From NCBI RefSeq assembly GCF_000516515.1, contig NZ_KI911784.1, positions 1,768,881-1,832,880 of the forward strand: a stretch of 64,000 bases of DNA, in the 5' to 3' direction. The stretch's first letter is position 1. Every line of letters starts with the position of its first letter. This document shows positions 55,252 to 63,390 of this stretch, in pieces. Below the pieces are notes generated by a model. The model did not search any database. It saw nothing but the letters and a program-made list of their open reading frames with translations, and was not told the DNA's origin. The stretch is from Chloroflexus sp. Y-396-1 (GTDB lineage Bacteria; Chloroflexota; Chloroflexia; Chloroflexales; Chloroflexaceae). The position numbers and the translations under genes were made by a program.

Positions 55252-55263
55252 TGTATATGCTCC

Positions 55264-55512
55264 TTATCCCAAACCCAACGCGACTTGTACGATCCGCCAC
55301 GCTGCTAGCAACCCAAGCAGGGCGACACCTAGTATTGGAACAACGGTCAGGAAGAGACTCCAGATACGTTCACCAGATGAGGGGTTTGTGCTGATGAAGC
55401 CGCGCAGTAATTCACGCCGAATTGCCTGCCAACCGCCCCAGAGTGTTGCAATTGCCAGAACAGCAAATACGAACGCTGCCCCCAATGCGATCAGAGAACC
55501 GAGTAAAGCCAT
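55264..55512 (-). CDS. Small two-helix membrane protein
   Basis: An 82-aa protein with two membrane segments: LLGSLIALGAAFVFAVLAIA and FLTVVPILGVALLGLLAAW, joined by a basic, polar loop (RRELLRGFISTNPSSGERIW). No family is recognised. GGAGGCAACT fits the ATG at 55512; the longer frame to 55554 has the site inside it. It lies between glcE and gpmI with gaps of 38 and 12 bases, so cotranscription is likely. Confidence 0.65.
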   Translation of the reverse strand: MALLGSLIALGAAFVFAVLAIATLWGGWQAIRRELLRGFISTNPSSGERIWSLFLTVVPILGVALLGLLAAWRIVQVALGLG

Positions 55513-55550
55513 AGTTGCCTCCATAAGCAACAAACGGAGCGTGCTACCCT

Positions 55551-56735
55551 TCATTCAAGTAACCACCGGCCTGGATTGAGAATCCCAGCCGGATCCCAGC
55601 GTTGACGTAAGGCCCGCATGAGATCGATGGTCGATGGCACAACGCCCCAGCGATCAACGACTATTGAACTACGTTCGACAACCGCATACCCTCCCATCAC
55701 GCCGAGGGTTTGTCGTAGAGCAGGCAGGCGCGCAGCCGCTGTCTCGGCGCAACCGGCGACAATCAGACCGAGACCGGGAAATACCAGTATATGAGCAGGT
55801 TCCAAAATTGTCAGCGCATCTATTGCCCTGGGGAGCATACTGTCAGGAACACCGATCCGTAATAACAGGTCAGCGGTTGGCATCTGATAACCAATACGCC
55901 ACCGTGTGCGATCTTCATATTGCGTCATCAGCGCAGTGGCGTTAGCGCAAGCGGTAGTTGCCAGCGCCAATTGCCGCTCGACAGCGGCTGCAACACCGGC
56001 GAAGCGTGCCATCAGCGTGATAGTATTAGCCACCTCGATAACCAGAGCCACCGGTTGTAAGGGGGGCTGGCGCATAGCCATCGCAAGGCGCCATGCCGAA
56101 GGAAAGTCGAGAACCGTCGCGTGCAACGATGCCATCTGGGCTGGCAATGGTGCCACTTTGAAGGTCACACTCGCAATTACACCAAGCGTACCACACGCAC
56201 CGAGATGTAATTTGTGACTATCATAACCAGTAACATTTTTGACTACCCGTCCCCCGCTACGCACGATCCGTCCGTCACCAAGCACGACCTGCATACCGAG
56301 GATCCATTCCCGCGGGCCACCATACCCCAACCGCAGCGGCCCCCAGGCGGCGGTTGCCAGGAGACCACCGATCGTGGCCGCAGGCGGTGTTGGTGGATCC
56401 CAGGGTAGCCACTGACCGCGTTCAGACAGTAGTGTTTGGACAGCTTCCAGTGATATTCCGGCTTCAACCATCACTACCAGATCGGCAGGATGGTACTCGA
56501 TCACGCGATGCAATTGTCGTAAATCGAGTGCCACATCGTATCGTCGTGGAGGATCAACAATAAACTGGCGCGTACCGGCTCCCCATGGTACGACCGCAGT
56601 ATGCGTGTGCGTTGCTTCCGCCAGCAGATCACCAACTTCAGTGACGGTTGTAGGTTGCACGACTCGTTGCGGCTGGCGATCCCCCAAGGTATACGTTGTC
56701 GGCAACGGTATTGCCCGGTCAGATAACGCATTCAT
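55551..56735 (-). CDS. glcE: Glycolate oxidase FAD-binding subunit GlcE
   Basis: The FAD-binding subunit partner of GlcD in a glycolate (or lactate) dehydrogenase. About 394 aa. It has the PCMH-type flavin motif in VVPWGAGTRQFIVDPP, IGGLLATAAWGPLRLGYGGP, VVKNVTGYDSHKLHLGACGTLGVI and the C-terminal RQRWDPAGILNPGRW. I use the ATG at 56735 because GAGG lies 5 bases before it, just after the glcD stop; a GTG at 56753 would overlap glcD by 10 bp. It lies directly downstream of glcD. Confidence 0.92.
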   Translation of the reverse strand: MNALSDRAIPLPTTYTLGDRQPQRVVQPTTVTEVGDLLAEATHTHTAVVPWGAGTRQFIVDPPRRYDVALDLRQLHRVIEYHPADLVVMVEAGISLEAVQTLLSERGQWLPWDPPTPPAATIGGLLATAAWGPLRLGYGGPREWILGMQVVLGDGRIVRSGGRVVKNVTGYDSHKLHLGACGTLGVIASVTFKVAPLPAQMASLHATVLDFPSAWRLAMAMRQPPLQPVALVIEVANTITLMARFAGVAAAVERQLALATTACANATALMTQYEDRTRWRIGYQMPTADLLLRIGVPDSMLPRAIDALTILEPAHILVFPGLGLIVAGCAETAAARLPALRQTLGVMGGYAVVERSSIVVDRWGVVPSTIDLMRALRQRWDPAGILNPGRWLLE

Positions 56736-56743
56736 TACAGCCT

Positions 56744-58195
56744 CTAAATCCACGCTCCGCGGTCAATCGCCCGCAACGCCCCACGAGCATAGCGAATATC
56801 AGCACAACTGCTACCACTTGGCAACAGTTTACACGGGTTCATCACATTGCCTGTATCAAACACAGCCCGCAGATCGGCAAAAGCCGCCAGATCAGCCGGG
56901 CCAAAAATCCAGCCCAAGTAATCACGCTTCTCAATACCAATACCATGCTCGCCACTGATCGTCCCACCAGCCGCAACGCATGCCTGGAGAATCTCTTCAC
57001 TTGCCGCAACTGCCCGATCCAGCACACCAGGATGACGCAGATCGAAGAGCAAGAGCGGATGCAAATTGCCATCACCGGCGTGGAAAATGTTAACAATAGT
57101 GATTTGGTGGCGCTTCGCCACTTCTTCGGTTAGGCGTAGCAATTCAGGGAGACGCGACCGCGGTACCACACCATCCTGAATGTGGTAATGGGGCGCAATA
57201 CGGGCGCAGGCGGCCAGTGCGCCCTTGCGGCCTGCCCACAACCTGGCACGCTGCGCCTCATCTTGTGCAGCACGCAGTTCACGCACCCCGAACGAGCGAC
57301 AGATCGCCTCGATCTGTTGCGCCTGCTCGATCACCTCTTCACGCAAACCATCGATTTCGATCAACAGCACCGCCCGTGCGTCGGCCGGATAGCCCGCCTG
57401 TACTGCCGCCTCAACAGCAGCAATTCCCTGTCCAACTAACATCTCAAGCGCCGCAGGAATGATCCCATCGGCAATGATAGCCGACACCGTAGCACTGGCC
57501 GCGTCGAGATCATCATAGATGGCGAGAAAGGTGTAGATCGCTTCAGGGTTTGGCGTCAATCTTACCAACGCCTCGGTAATGATCCCAAGTGTTCCTTCAC
57601 TCCCGACAACCACCCCCAGTAAATCATAGCCGGGAGCATCGAGCGTTGCACTACCCACCTCGATCACACGCCCGTTACCCAAAACAACAGTCGTAGCCAG
57701 CACATGATTGGTTGTGACCCCGTATTTGAGACAGTGGGGGCCGCCAGCGTTGGTCGCAATGTTGCCACCGATTGTACTGGCGCGCTGACTACTGGGATCA
57801 GGGGCGAAATGGAGACCATAGGGCGCGGCAGCCAGACTCAGATCGGTGTTGACTACGCCAGGCTGTACGCGAGCAGTGCGCGCCACCGGATCAATGGCCA
57901 AAATACGATTAAGACGGGCCAGCGAAATGACCAGACCACCCTGTTCAGGAACCGAGCCACCTGCCAGACCGGTACCGGCGCCACGAGCAATGATTGGTGC
58001 ACCGATCTGTGCGGCAACCCGCACACATGCGGCGACTTCAGCCGTTGTACGAGGCACCACAACCACTTCTGGCATTCCCTGGTCAAGGGCCGACCCATCG
58101 TATTCGTAGAGCATCAGCTCTTCAGGACGCCGTAAAACGATAGATGGATCAACAACTTGGAGCAGGGCAGCAATCAAACCATCACGCACCGTCAT
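56744..58195 (-). CDS. glcD: Glycolate oxidase subunit GlcD (FAD-linked oxidase)
   Basis: The catalytic FAD subunit, oxidising glycolate or another 2-hydroxyacid to the 2-oxoacid. About 483 aa. It has GSALDQGMPEVVVVPRTTAE, the flavin-binding GAPIIARGAGTGLAGG, NAGGPHCLKYGVTTNHVLA, GSEGTLGIITEALVRLTPNP and the C-terminal GTISGEHGIGIEKRDYL. The frame could be extended to 58420, but that part copies the upstream membrane-protein gene in another frame. The ATG at 58195 overlaps that gene by 4 bp and is clearly right. No glcF iron-sulfur subunit gene is present nearby. Confidence 0.93.
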   Translation of the reverse strand: MTVRDGLIAALLQVVDPSIVLRRPEELMLYEYDGSALDQGMPEVVVVPRTTAEVAACVRVAAQIGAPIIARGAGTGLAGGSVPEQGGLVISLARLNRILAIDPVARTARVQPGVVNTDLSLAAAPYGLHFAPDPSSQRASTIGGNIATNAGGPHCLKYGVTTNHVLATTVVLGNGRVIEVGSATLDAPGYDLLGVVVGSEGTLGIITEALVRLTPNPEAIYTFLAIYDDLDAASATVSAIIADGIIPAALEMLVGQGIAAVEAAVQAGYPADARAVLLIEIDGLREEVIEQAQQIEAICRSFGVRELRAAQDEAQRARLWAGRKGALAACARIAPHYHIQDGVVPRSRLPELLRLTEEVAKRHQITIVNIFHAGDGNLHPLLLFDLRHPGVLDRAVAASEEILQACVAAGGTISGEHGIGIEKRDYLGWIFGPADLAAFADLRAVFDTGNVMNPCKLLPSGSSCADIRYARGALRAIDRGAWI

Positions 58196-58542
58196 TTTGT
58201 CCGCACCCGACGCTTCAAATCCAAAACCGGTCGGCGAAAGCTGAGAATATCGAGTGTCCCTCGCGGGTACAAGCGCAACACAAGCGCCAATCCGCGTGGG
58301 TGGCGCCGCCAAATACCGGCCAACGCCAGGCCGATGAGGATCGGTGTCATGACCCAGACCAGTACCGGCGTACCGTTGTTGATCACGATTGATCCAAGGC
58401 CAATTCCCACCAGCAACCACTGGACAACCGGTAAGAGCAGCATCCGCTCACGAATATGGAAGAAGGCAACCGTATAGGCCACCACATACCAAACCGATAC
58501 CAGAATCATCATGATCAGCAACCAGGAAAGCAGATCAGACAT
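58192..58542 (-). CDS. Small membrane protein at the head of the glcDE operon
   Basis: About 116 aa, with three to four hydrophobic segments: LLSWLLIMMILVSVWYVVAY, LLLPVVQWLLVGIGLGSIV and VLVWVMTPILIGLALAGIW. A basic C-terminal tail follows (LRLYPRGTLDILSFRRPVLD). No family is recognised. I chose the ATG at 58542 (GGGGG site 5 bases upstream); the extension to 58608 lacks one. It overlaps glcD by 4 bp, so its translation is coupled to the dehydrogenase and it may anchor or insulate that complex (inference). Confidence 0.68.
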   Translation of the reverse strand: MSDLLSWLLIMMILVSVWYVVAYTVAFFHIRERMLLLPVVQWLLVGIGLGSIVINNGTPVLVWVMTPILIGLALAGIWRRHPRGLALVLRLYPRGTLDILSFRRPVLDLKRRVRTK

Positions 58543-58599
58543 ACATGCCCCCTCAGGCTCTGTGCTCGAGTTGTTAAGGGCATGATAACACACTCCAGA

Positions 58600-58655
58600 G
58601 CGTTGCAACGTTCTTGCTCTCCTCGTCAGTGGTGAGGTAGGAAAGAGGAGTGAGC
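58600..58655 (-). repeat. Dispersed repeat family B, copy 3 (inverted)
   Basis: Read on the minus strand: GCTCACTCCTCTTTCCTACC, then TCACCACTGACGAGGAGAGC and AAGAACGTTGCAACGC. It matches the copies at 5209 and 8106 in arms, loop and tail. Confidence 0.6.
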
Positions 58656-59060
58656 AGGAAGGACAGGTGCCTCATTCACTCGCTAGAATGTGCGCTGGTG
58701 ATTCTGGAGTGGTTAATACCGGACATTATTCTCAAACTACTGAGGCCCATACTTCAGCAATCCACAATGGGCGTAGGTTGTGCTGACCTTCACCACACTG
58801 CTTCCGTATGCCTTGAGGATACGAGGTAGCGTGTTGAATGAGACAAGGGGATAGGGAAAGGTGAGGGTGCCAGGCACGCATATGGCAAATGGCACAGGCA
58901 GTGGATCGCCGTGAGCAGTGTACTGATGTTCATAGGCTTATCTCCATTCTCAGATCACTAAAAACGTTGAAAACACCTGAATCCACCCGGTCTGAGATGA
59001 AATGTGAATCGTCTGTGTTATAATCAGCGAGCGATTATCAGACATATGGAGTATTCAGGC
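58609..59060. other. Intergenic region upstream of the glycosyltransferase gene
   Basis: It holds part of the inverted family B repeat, a partial AACGTTGAAAA core (58963-58973) and a TATAAT -10 box at 59019-59024. No gene is seen. Confidence 0.5.
59019..59024 (+). promoter_or_regulatory. -10 box of the glycosyltransferase gene
   Basis: TATAAT in GTGTTATAATCAG. No good -35 is seen 17 bases upstream. A start near 59031 gives a 30-base leader and excludes the upstream in-frame start at 59004. Confidence 0.45.
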
Positions 59061-59819
59061 ATGGAAAACCGACCGAGTATTAGCGTGTTCTTTCCCGCTT
59101 GTAACGATGCCGGTACGATTGGCAGTATGGTTGTAGCGGCTATCGAGACGTTGGAAGAAATCACTGATGATTACGAAGTGATTGTGGTCGAGAATGGCAG
59201 CACCGATTATACTCTCGACGTTCTTGAGTCGCTAGCCAAACATTATGATCGGTTGAAAGTATATAGCTATCGCCAGGCGCTTGGCTATGGTGGCGCATTA
59301 CGAGTTGGCTTTGCAAAGGCAACAAAGGACCTGATCTTTTATACCGATGGCGATGCCCAGTACGATCCACGTGAACTGAAACTGCTCTTACCGGCGTTGC
59401 GCGATGATGTTGATGTGGTGAATGGTTGGAAGATTGATCGAGGTGATCCGCTCCATCGGATCATCATTGGGCGCATTTATCATCACACGGTTAAATTACT
59501 CTTCGGCTTTAAGTTACGGGATGTTGATTGTGATTTTCGTCTAATCCGCCGTCACGTCTTCGAGAATATTGAACTGGAGTCGGATAGCGGGACGATCTGT
59601 CTTGAACTGGTCAAGAAATTACAGGATGCCGGATACCGCTTTGCTGAAGTACCGGTGCACCATTATCATCGCACGTATGGCAAAAGCCAGTTCTTTAACT
59701 TTCCAAGATTGTGGCGCACCTTTGTCCAACTTATCGGGCTGTGGTGGAAGCTAGTCGTTCGGCGCGAACACATGCGCGGGCGGAAGAAACGTGCCGCCAT
59801 TGAGGAAGTGCGCTCCTAA
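59061..59819 (+). CDS. Family 2 glycosyltransferase (dolichyl-phosphate-mannose-synthase-like)
   Basis: About 252 aa, similar to bacterial polyprenyl-phosphate sugar transferases. It has ISVFFPACNDAGTIGSMVVA, YEVIVVENGSTDYTLDVLES, the DxD motif in LIFYTDGDAQYDPRELKLLL, and DCDFRLIRRHVF. No C-terminal membrane helices are obvious apart from LWRTFVQLIGLWWKLVV, so it is probably soluble or membrane-associated. I chose the ATG at 59061 because of GGAG upstream and the -10 box at 59019. It overlaps the convergent regulator gene by 4 bp at its 3' end. It is unrelated in context to the glycan block. Confidence 0.88.
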   Translation: MENRPSISVFFPACNDAGTIGSMVVAAIETLEEITDDYEVIVVENGSTDYTLDVLESLAKHYDRLKVYSYRQALGYGGALRVGFAKATKDLIFYTDGDAQYDPRELKLLLPALRDDVDVVNGWKIDRGDPLHRIIIGRIYHHTVKLLFGFKLRDVDCDFRLIRRHVFENIELESDSGTICLELVKKLQDAGYRFAEVPVHHYHRTYGKSQFFNFPRLWRTFVQLIGLWWKLVVRREHMRGRKKRAAIEEVRS

Positions 59820-60472
59820 CTTTGAGCCAGTTCGCGCAACCGCGACGGATTAAGTAATGTAATTCCCGAACTATCGACATCGAGCAGCCGTGCGTCACGG
59901 AACTGATTGATAACCTTCGTAACCGTTTCGCGGTAAGCGTTGATCATGTCGGCAAGCTGCTGATGGGTACGCCGCGGTAGACGCGGCGGCTGGGGGGTGG
60001 CAACCTGCTGAGTCTCTGACATCTCGAGCAACACTGACGCCAGCCGGGCCGGTACCGACTTAAAGGCTACCTCCTCGATCCGGCGACTTACCACCAGACG
60101 TTGTTGACCGACCAGTTCAAGCATTGCGGTTGCCAGAACACCATCCCTGGCTATAACACGTAGTAGTTCGGCCCGTGGCACAGCTAATGCCCGCACTGGC
60201 GTTAAGGCCTCGGCAAAGGTATCGTAGGCCGCATCGCGCTCTACGACGCTTAGACCGAAAGGCTGCCCATCCTCAACGACGCGCACGGTGAGCAATCGCC
60301 CCTCACGTGAAGCGAGGTGTAAACCAACTTGCCCATTTACCAGCAGGTAAAGGGTTTGGGCCGGTTGGGCTGGCGTGTAGATTGTACTGTGTCTGCGAAA
60401 TGACTGTGCCTGACCGAGATGTCGCAGACGTTCCCAGACGATCGCTTCTGCCTCAGACAACCGTGACGTCAT
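59816..60472 (-). CDS. Crp/Fnr family transcription regulator
   Basis: A 218-aa regulator with an N-terminal cyclic-nucleotide-type beta roll (about 20-125), including YLLVNGQVGLHLASREGRLL and VVEDGQPFGLSVV, a dimerisation helix and a C-terminal winged helix-turn-helix with QQLADMINAYRETVTKVINQ. The HTH matches the Crp pattern (RETV). It lacks the N-terminal cysteine cluster of Fnr, so it would not sense oxygen through iron-sulfur. The effector is unknown. A divergent binding-protein gene starts 123 bases away and may be a target. Confidence 0.9.
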   Translation of the reverse strand: MTSRLSEAEAIVWERLRHLGQAQSFRRHSTIYTPAQPAQTLYLLVNGQVGLHLASREGRLLTVRVVEDGQPFGLSVVERDAAYDTFAEALTPVRALAVPRAELLRVIARDGVLATAMLELVGQQRLVVSRRIEEVAFKSVPARLASVLLEMSETQQVATPQPPRLPRRTHQQLADMINAYRETVTKVINQFRDARLLDVDSSGITLLNPSRLRELAQS

Positions 60473-60582
60473 AGTACCTTCCCTTTCCGTGCCCTGGTAT
60501 CTGGCCGGATTGTTGTTGCTGTGTTGCTACTGTATTGTACCACAAGGTTTCGGTACATGCTGCCTGATAAAATGAGCATTGG

Positions 60583-60588
60583 TATAAT
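60583..60588 (+). promoter_or_regulatory. -10 box of a predicted leaderless gene
   Basis: A perfect TATAAT ends 6 bases before the ATG at 60595, so transcription should begin at or beside the A of the start codon. No ribosome site is present. The -35 region is weak. Confidence 0.6.
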
Positions 60589-60594
60589 AATCGT

Positions 60595-62298
60595 ATGGAT
60601 CATCATTTGTTTGCGAATCACAACCGACTACTGCTGATCTGGCTGATTGGGTTGAGCCTCTGGCTGACTGCCTGCACGACACCTTTGCCGCCAACACCAA
60701 CTGCTCCTATGCCAACGGCAACCTTACCACCGACGGCAACACCCTTACCGCGTGGTGGAATAGTGACGATCCGCCTTGCCGCTGACATTACCAGCCTGCG
60801 TCCGTGGCAACCTCGTTCACGTGATGAAGAGCATCTCATTAGCTTACTGTACAACGGTCTGATGCGACTCGATGCCGATCTGTGGCCAACACCCGATCTG
60901 GCCGAGCGATTGGATATCGATGCCGACGGACGCAGATTGACGTTTACCTTGCGCCCTAATTTGCGCTGGCACGATGGCGAACCTCTCACCGCTGCCGATG
61001 TGCTGTTTACGCTCGAAGCATTGCGTAATATCCCTGAAACCAGCACAGCGCTGCTGGCCGATCTGCGCTACATCGTCACTGCGGTTGCACCCGATGAACG
61101 CACTGTTATTATCGAGCTGCGCAGTCGCTACGCCCCTATCCTAAGCCTACTGGCCATGCCTGTGCTTCCGCGCCACCTGTTTGTCGAACGCGATCTGAGC
61201 CAGATCAATTTTCTCGATCAACCCATCGGAAGTGGGCCTTTTCGCCTGACCGCACATCAGACCGGTGTGAGCCTGACGCTCGAACGATTCGATCAGTATC
61301 ACCACGGTGCGCCACTCCTTGATCGAGTGATCCTGAAAGTTATTCCTGAAGCTGCCCTGAGCCAACGGGCACTACGTGATGGCCAATTGCAAGTAGCCGA
61401 ACTACCCTGGGGAAGTCAAGACACCCTCAGCGATGTGACAACCTTGCGCAGCGGCAGCATTCCTGAAAATGGCGTCTATTTTTTGGCGTTCAATCTGCGT
61501 CCGGGCCGACCATTTGCCGATGTACGTCTACGCCAGGCGCTGGCAACCGCTATCGATCTGCCACGGCTGGTCGAAACGGCAACCAAAGGGGTGGGGATTC
61601 CGGTTGGCAATGGCGCATTGCCTGGCAGTTGGGCCGATGTCACTCCACCGCCTCCCAGCGGCGATCTGCCCGCCGCACGGGCTATGCTCGATGCGGCGGG
61701 CTGGACTCTCCCTGCCGGCGCAACAATACGACAGCGCGAAGGAGTACCCTTGATCGCACGCCTCTACGTTCGCAACGATGATGAACGGCGACTGGTAGCA
61801 GCGCGCCGGATAGCCGAAATTGCGGCCAGCATTGGTATTCAGATCGTGGTAGAACCGGCTGATTTCGCAACGGTGATTTTAGCGCGTTATGTTGCGCCTT
61901 ACGATTTTGATCTCTTGCTGGGAAGCTGGATTAACGGCGCCGGTGATCCATTGTTTGCCGATACTATGTTCTACGATCCCGATGACTTTGCTCTCTTCCA
62001 TTCCAGTCAGCTTGAACAAGGGCCGGGAGATACCCGTGCGACACGGAATTTCGTTGGTTTTAATGATGCAATCTACGATGAGCAGGCCCTGATTGCCCGG
62101 CAGCTCTACACGCTCGACGAACGGCGCAGTGCGATTGCTCAGGCCCAGGCTCGGCTGGCCGAGACGTTGCCGTATCTGTATTTGTGGGTTGACCGCACGG
62201 CAGTCATTGTTGATACACGCCTGCACACGCTTGACGGGCCAATCGATCTGACAACGCCGCGTTATCTGTGGAATATCGAGCGCTGGTATATTCGGTAA
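60595..62298 (+). CDS. ABC transporter substrate-binding lipoprotein, family 5, orphan
   Basis: A 567-aa binding protein of the peptide/nickel type. The N-terminus has a hydrophobic signal (LLLIWLIGLSLWLTAC) and a lipobox ending LTAC, then a Pro/Thr-rich linker. The mature part shows LAERLDIDADGRRLTFTLRP, RWHDGEPLTAADVLFTLEAL, GPFRLTAHQTGVSLTLERF and the family 5 hinge regions. No permease or ATPase of an ABC transporter adjoins it; the next gene is a different P-loop protein. It may share the transporter at 10.6-14.4 kb or act elsewhere. Start predicted to be leaderless. Confidence 0.87.
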   Translation: MDHHLFANHNRLLLIWLIGLSLWLTACTTPLPPTPTAPMPTATLPPTATPLPRGGIVTIRLAADITSLRPWQPRSRDEEHLISLLYNGLMRLDADLWPTPDLAERLDIDADGRRLTFTLRPNLRWHDGEPLTAADVLFTLEALRNIPETSTALLADLRYIVTAVAPDERTVIIELRSRYAPILSLLAMPVLPRHLFVERDLSQINFLDQPIGSGPFRLTAHQTGVSLTLERFDQYHHGAPLLDRVILKVIPEAALSQRALRDGQLQVAELPWGSQDTLSDVTTLRSGSIPENGVYFLAFNLRPGRPFADVRLRQALATAIDLPRLVETATKGVGIPVGNGALPGSWADVTPPPPSGDLPAARAMLDAAGWTLPAGATIRQREGVPLIARLYVRNDDERRLVAARRIAEIAASIGIQIVVEPADFATVILARYVAPYDFDLLLGSWINGAGDPLFADTMFYDPDDFALFHSSQLEQGPGDTRATRNFVGFNDAIYDEQALIARQLYTLDERRSAIAQAQARLAETLPYLYLWVDRTAVIVDTRLHTLDGPIDLTTPRYLWNIERWYIR

Positions 62299-62319
62299 CA
62301 CTGGTGGAGGCAGACAGGA

Positions 62320-63372
62320 ATGACCAATCCCTTCAGTGAACGCGGACGGATCACCGATCCTGCCAGGTTTGTCGGGCGATGGCGTGAGTTAGGTGCTGCC
62401 TGTGAACAGCTCGAACGACGGCGTCCGCTGTTACTGTACGGGCCGAGCGGAAGTGGCCGTTCATCATTGCTGACCCATCTGGCTCAGGCGGCAGGCGCTG
62501 TGCTGGAAATTCCTAATCTCAATGCGTTTTACCTCGATCTGTCGCTGCTTCCCGATGCCACTACCACGTATGGGCTGATCGTGCGCGCCCTTGGGGGTAA
62601 CGAACCGACGATCACCGTCCTTGAACAACGGCTGGCAGCCAGCGGTCGTCCGGTGTTGATTTGTCTTGATGGAGTAGAATCGGCGATTGCCGCCGGTTGG
62701 GGAACCGAACTGCTCGAACGGCTAGGCCGGCTGGCCCGGCGGAGTGCTCCTGGCTACCACGGTGTAGCCGGGCCAACTGGTCAGAGCCTGGCCTACGATC
62801 TAATGGTCGTAGGTGCAGTGCGTGGCGCGCCACCATTGCTGAGTGAACCCTTCGCCACAGTGCGTCTCGGTCCGCTCAGTTTCGCCGAAGCTCGCTTGCT
62901 GCTCGACAGTTACCTCGCCGAGGGTGAACAGCTCTTTAGCGCCGATGAGGTGCGTGAACTGATGGCGCTTAGTGCCGGTCAACCGGCCTTCTTACAACGT
63001 GCCGCTTATCATCTGTACGAAACCCGTCGTCGGCCAACATACCGTTGGCGCAAGGCGTATCGGGCAGAGTTACGTGAACATCCACCAGTAGATAATCCCT
63101 TACCACCGGCTATTTTCGAGACTGACGAGGATGAAGATGAGGAGGATTCATCACCACCAGAGTGGCAGACTGAAGAGGCACCGCTGGCACCACGTCGCCC
63201 GCGGCTGCCTCCGCCTCCAGATGATGATCTGCGCCCCCTATTGGCGGCAGTTGGCCCATTGCTGGTTGGACTGGTCGGTTCGCAGGTCAGTAACTCGTGG
63301 CCGGTCGGGGTCGCAATTGGCGTTGCCGGATACCTCTCAGTCATTATCTGGAACAAATACGGTCATAAGTAG
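62320..63372 (+). CDS. P-loop ATPase (ORC/STAND-like) with acidic linker and C-terminal membrane anchor
   Basis: A 350-aa protein. The opening NPFSERGRITDPARFVGRWREL is typical of AAA-16-like ATPases. Walker A is LLYGPSGSGRSSLLTHL (about 45-56) and Walker B is PVLICLDGVESA. A helical region with the usual LSFAEARLLLDSYLAEGEQL and GQPAFLQRAAYHLYE follows, ending near 250. The next 60 residues are very acidic then Pro/Arg-rich (TDEDEDEEDSSPPEW, PRRPRLPPPPDDD). One membrane helix lies near the C-terminus (about 310-345). It lies 22 bases after the binding-protein gene, so they are probably cotranscribed. Function unknown. Confidence 0.75.
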   Translation: MTNPFSERGRITDPARFVGRWRELGAACEQLERRRPLLLYGPSGSGRSSLLTHLAQAAGAVLEIPNLNAFYLDLSLLPDATTTYGLIVRALGGNEPTITVLEQRLAASGRPVLICLDGVESAIAAGWGTELLERLGRLARRSAPGYHGVAGPTGQSLAYDLMVVGAVRGAPPLLSEPFATVRLGPLSFAEARLLLDSYLAEGEQLFSADEVRELMALSAGQPAFLQRAAYHLYETRRRPTYRWRKAYRAELREHPPVDNPLPPAIFETDEDEDEEDSSPPEWQTEEAPLAPRRPRLPPPPDDDLRPLLAAVGPLLVGLVGSQVSNSWPVGVAIGVAGYLSVIIWNKYGHK

Positions 63373-63390
63373 TTAGTCAATCATCGTTGC

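Noticed and set aside
58196-58420. N-terminal extension of GlcD by 75 codons
   Set aside because: It copies the upstream membrane-protein gene in another frame, and the ATGA overlap at 58192-58195 gives the natural start.
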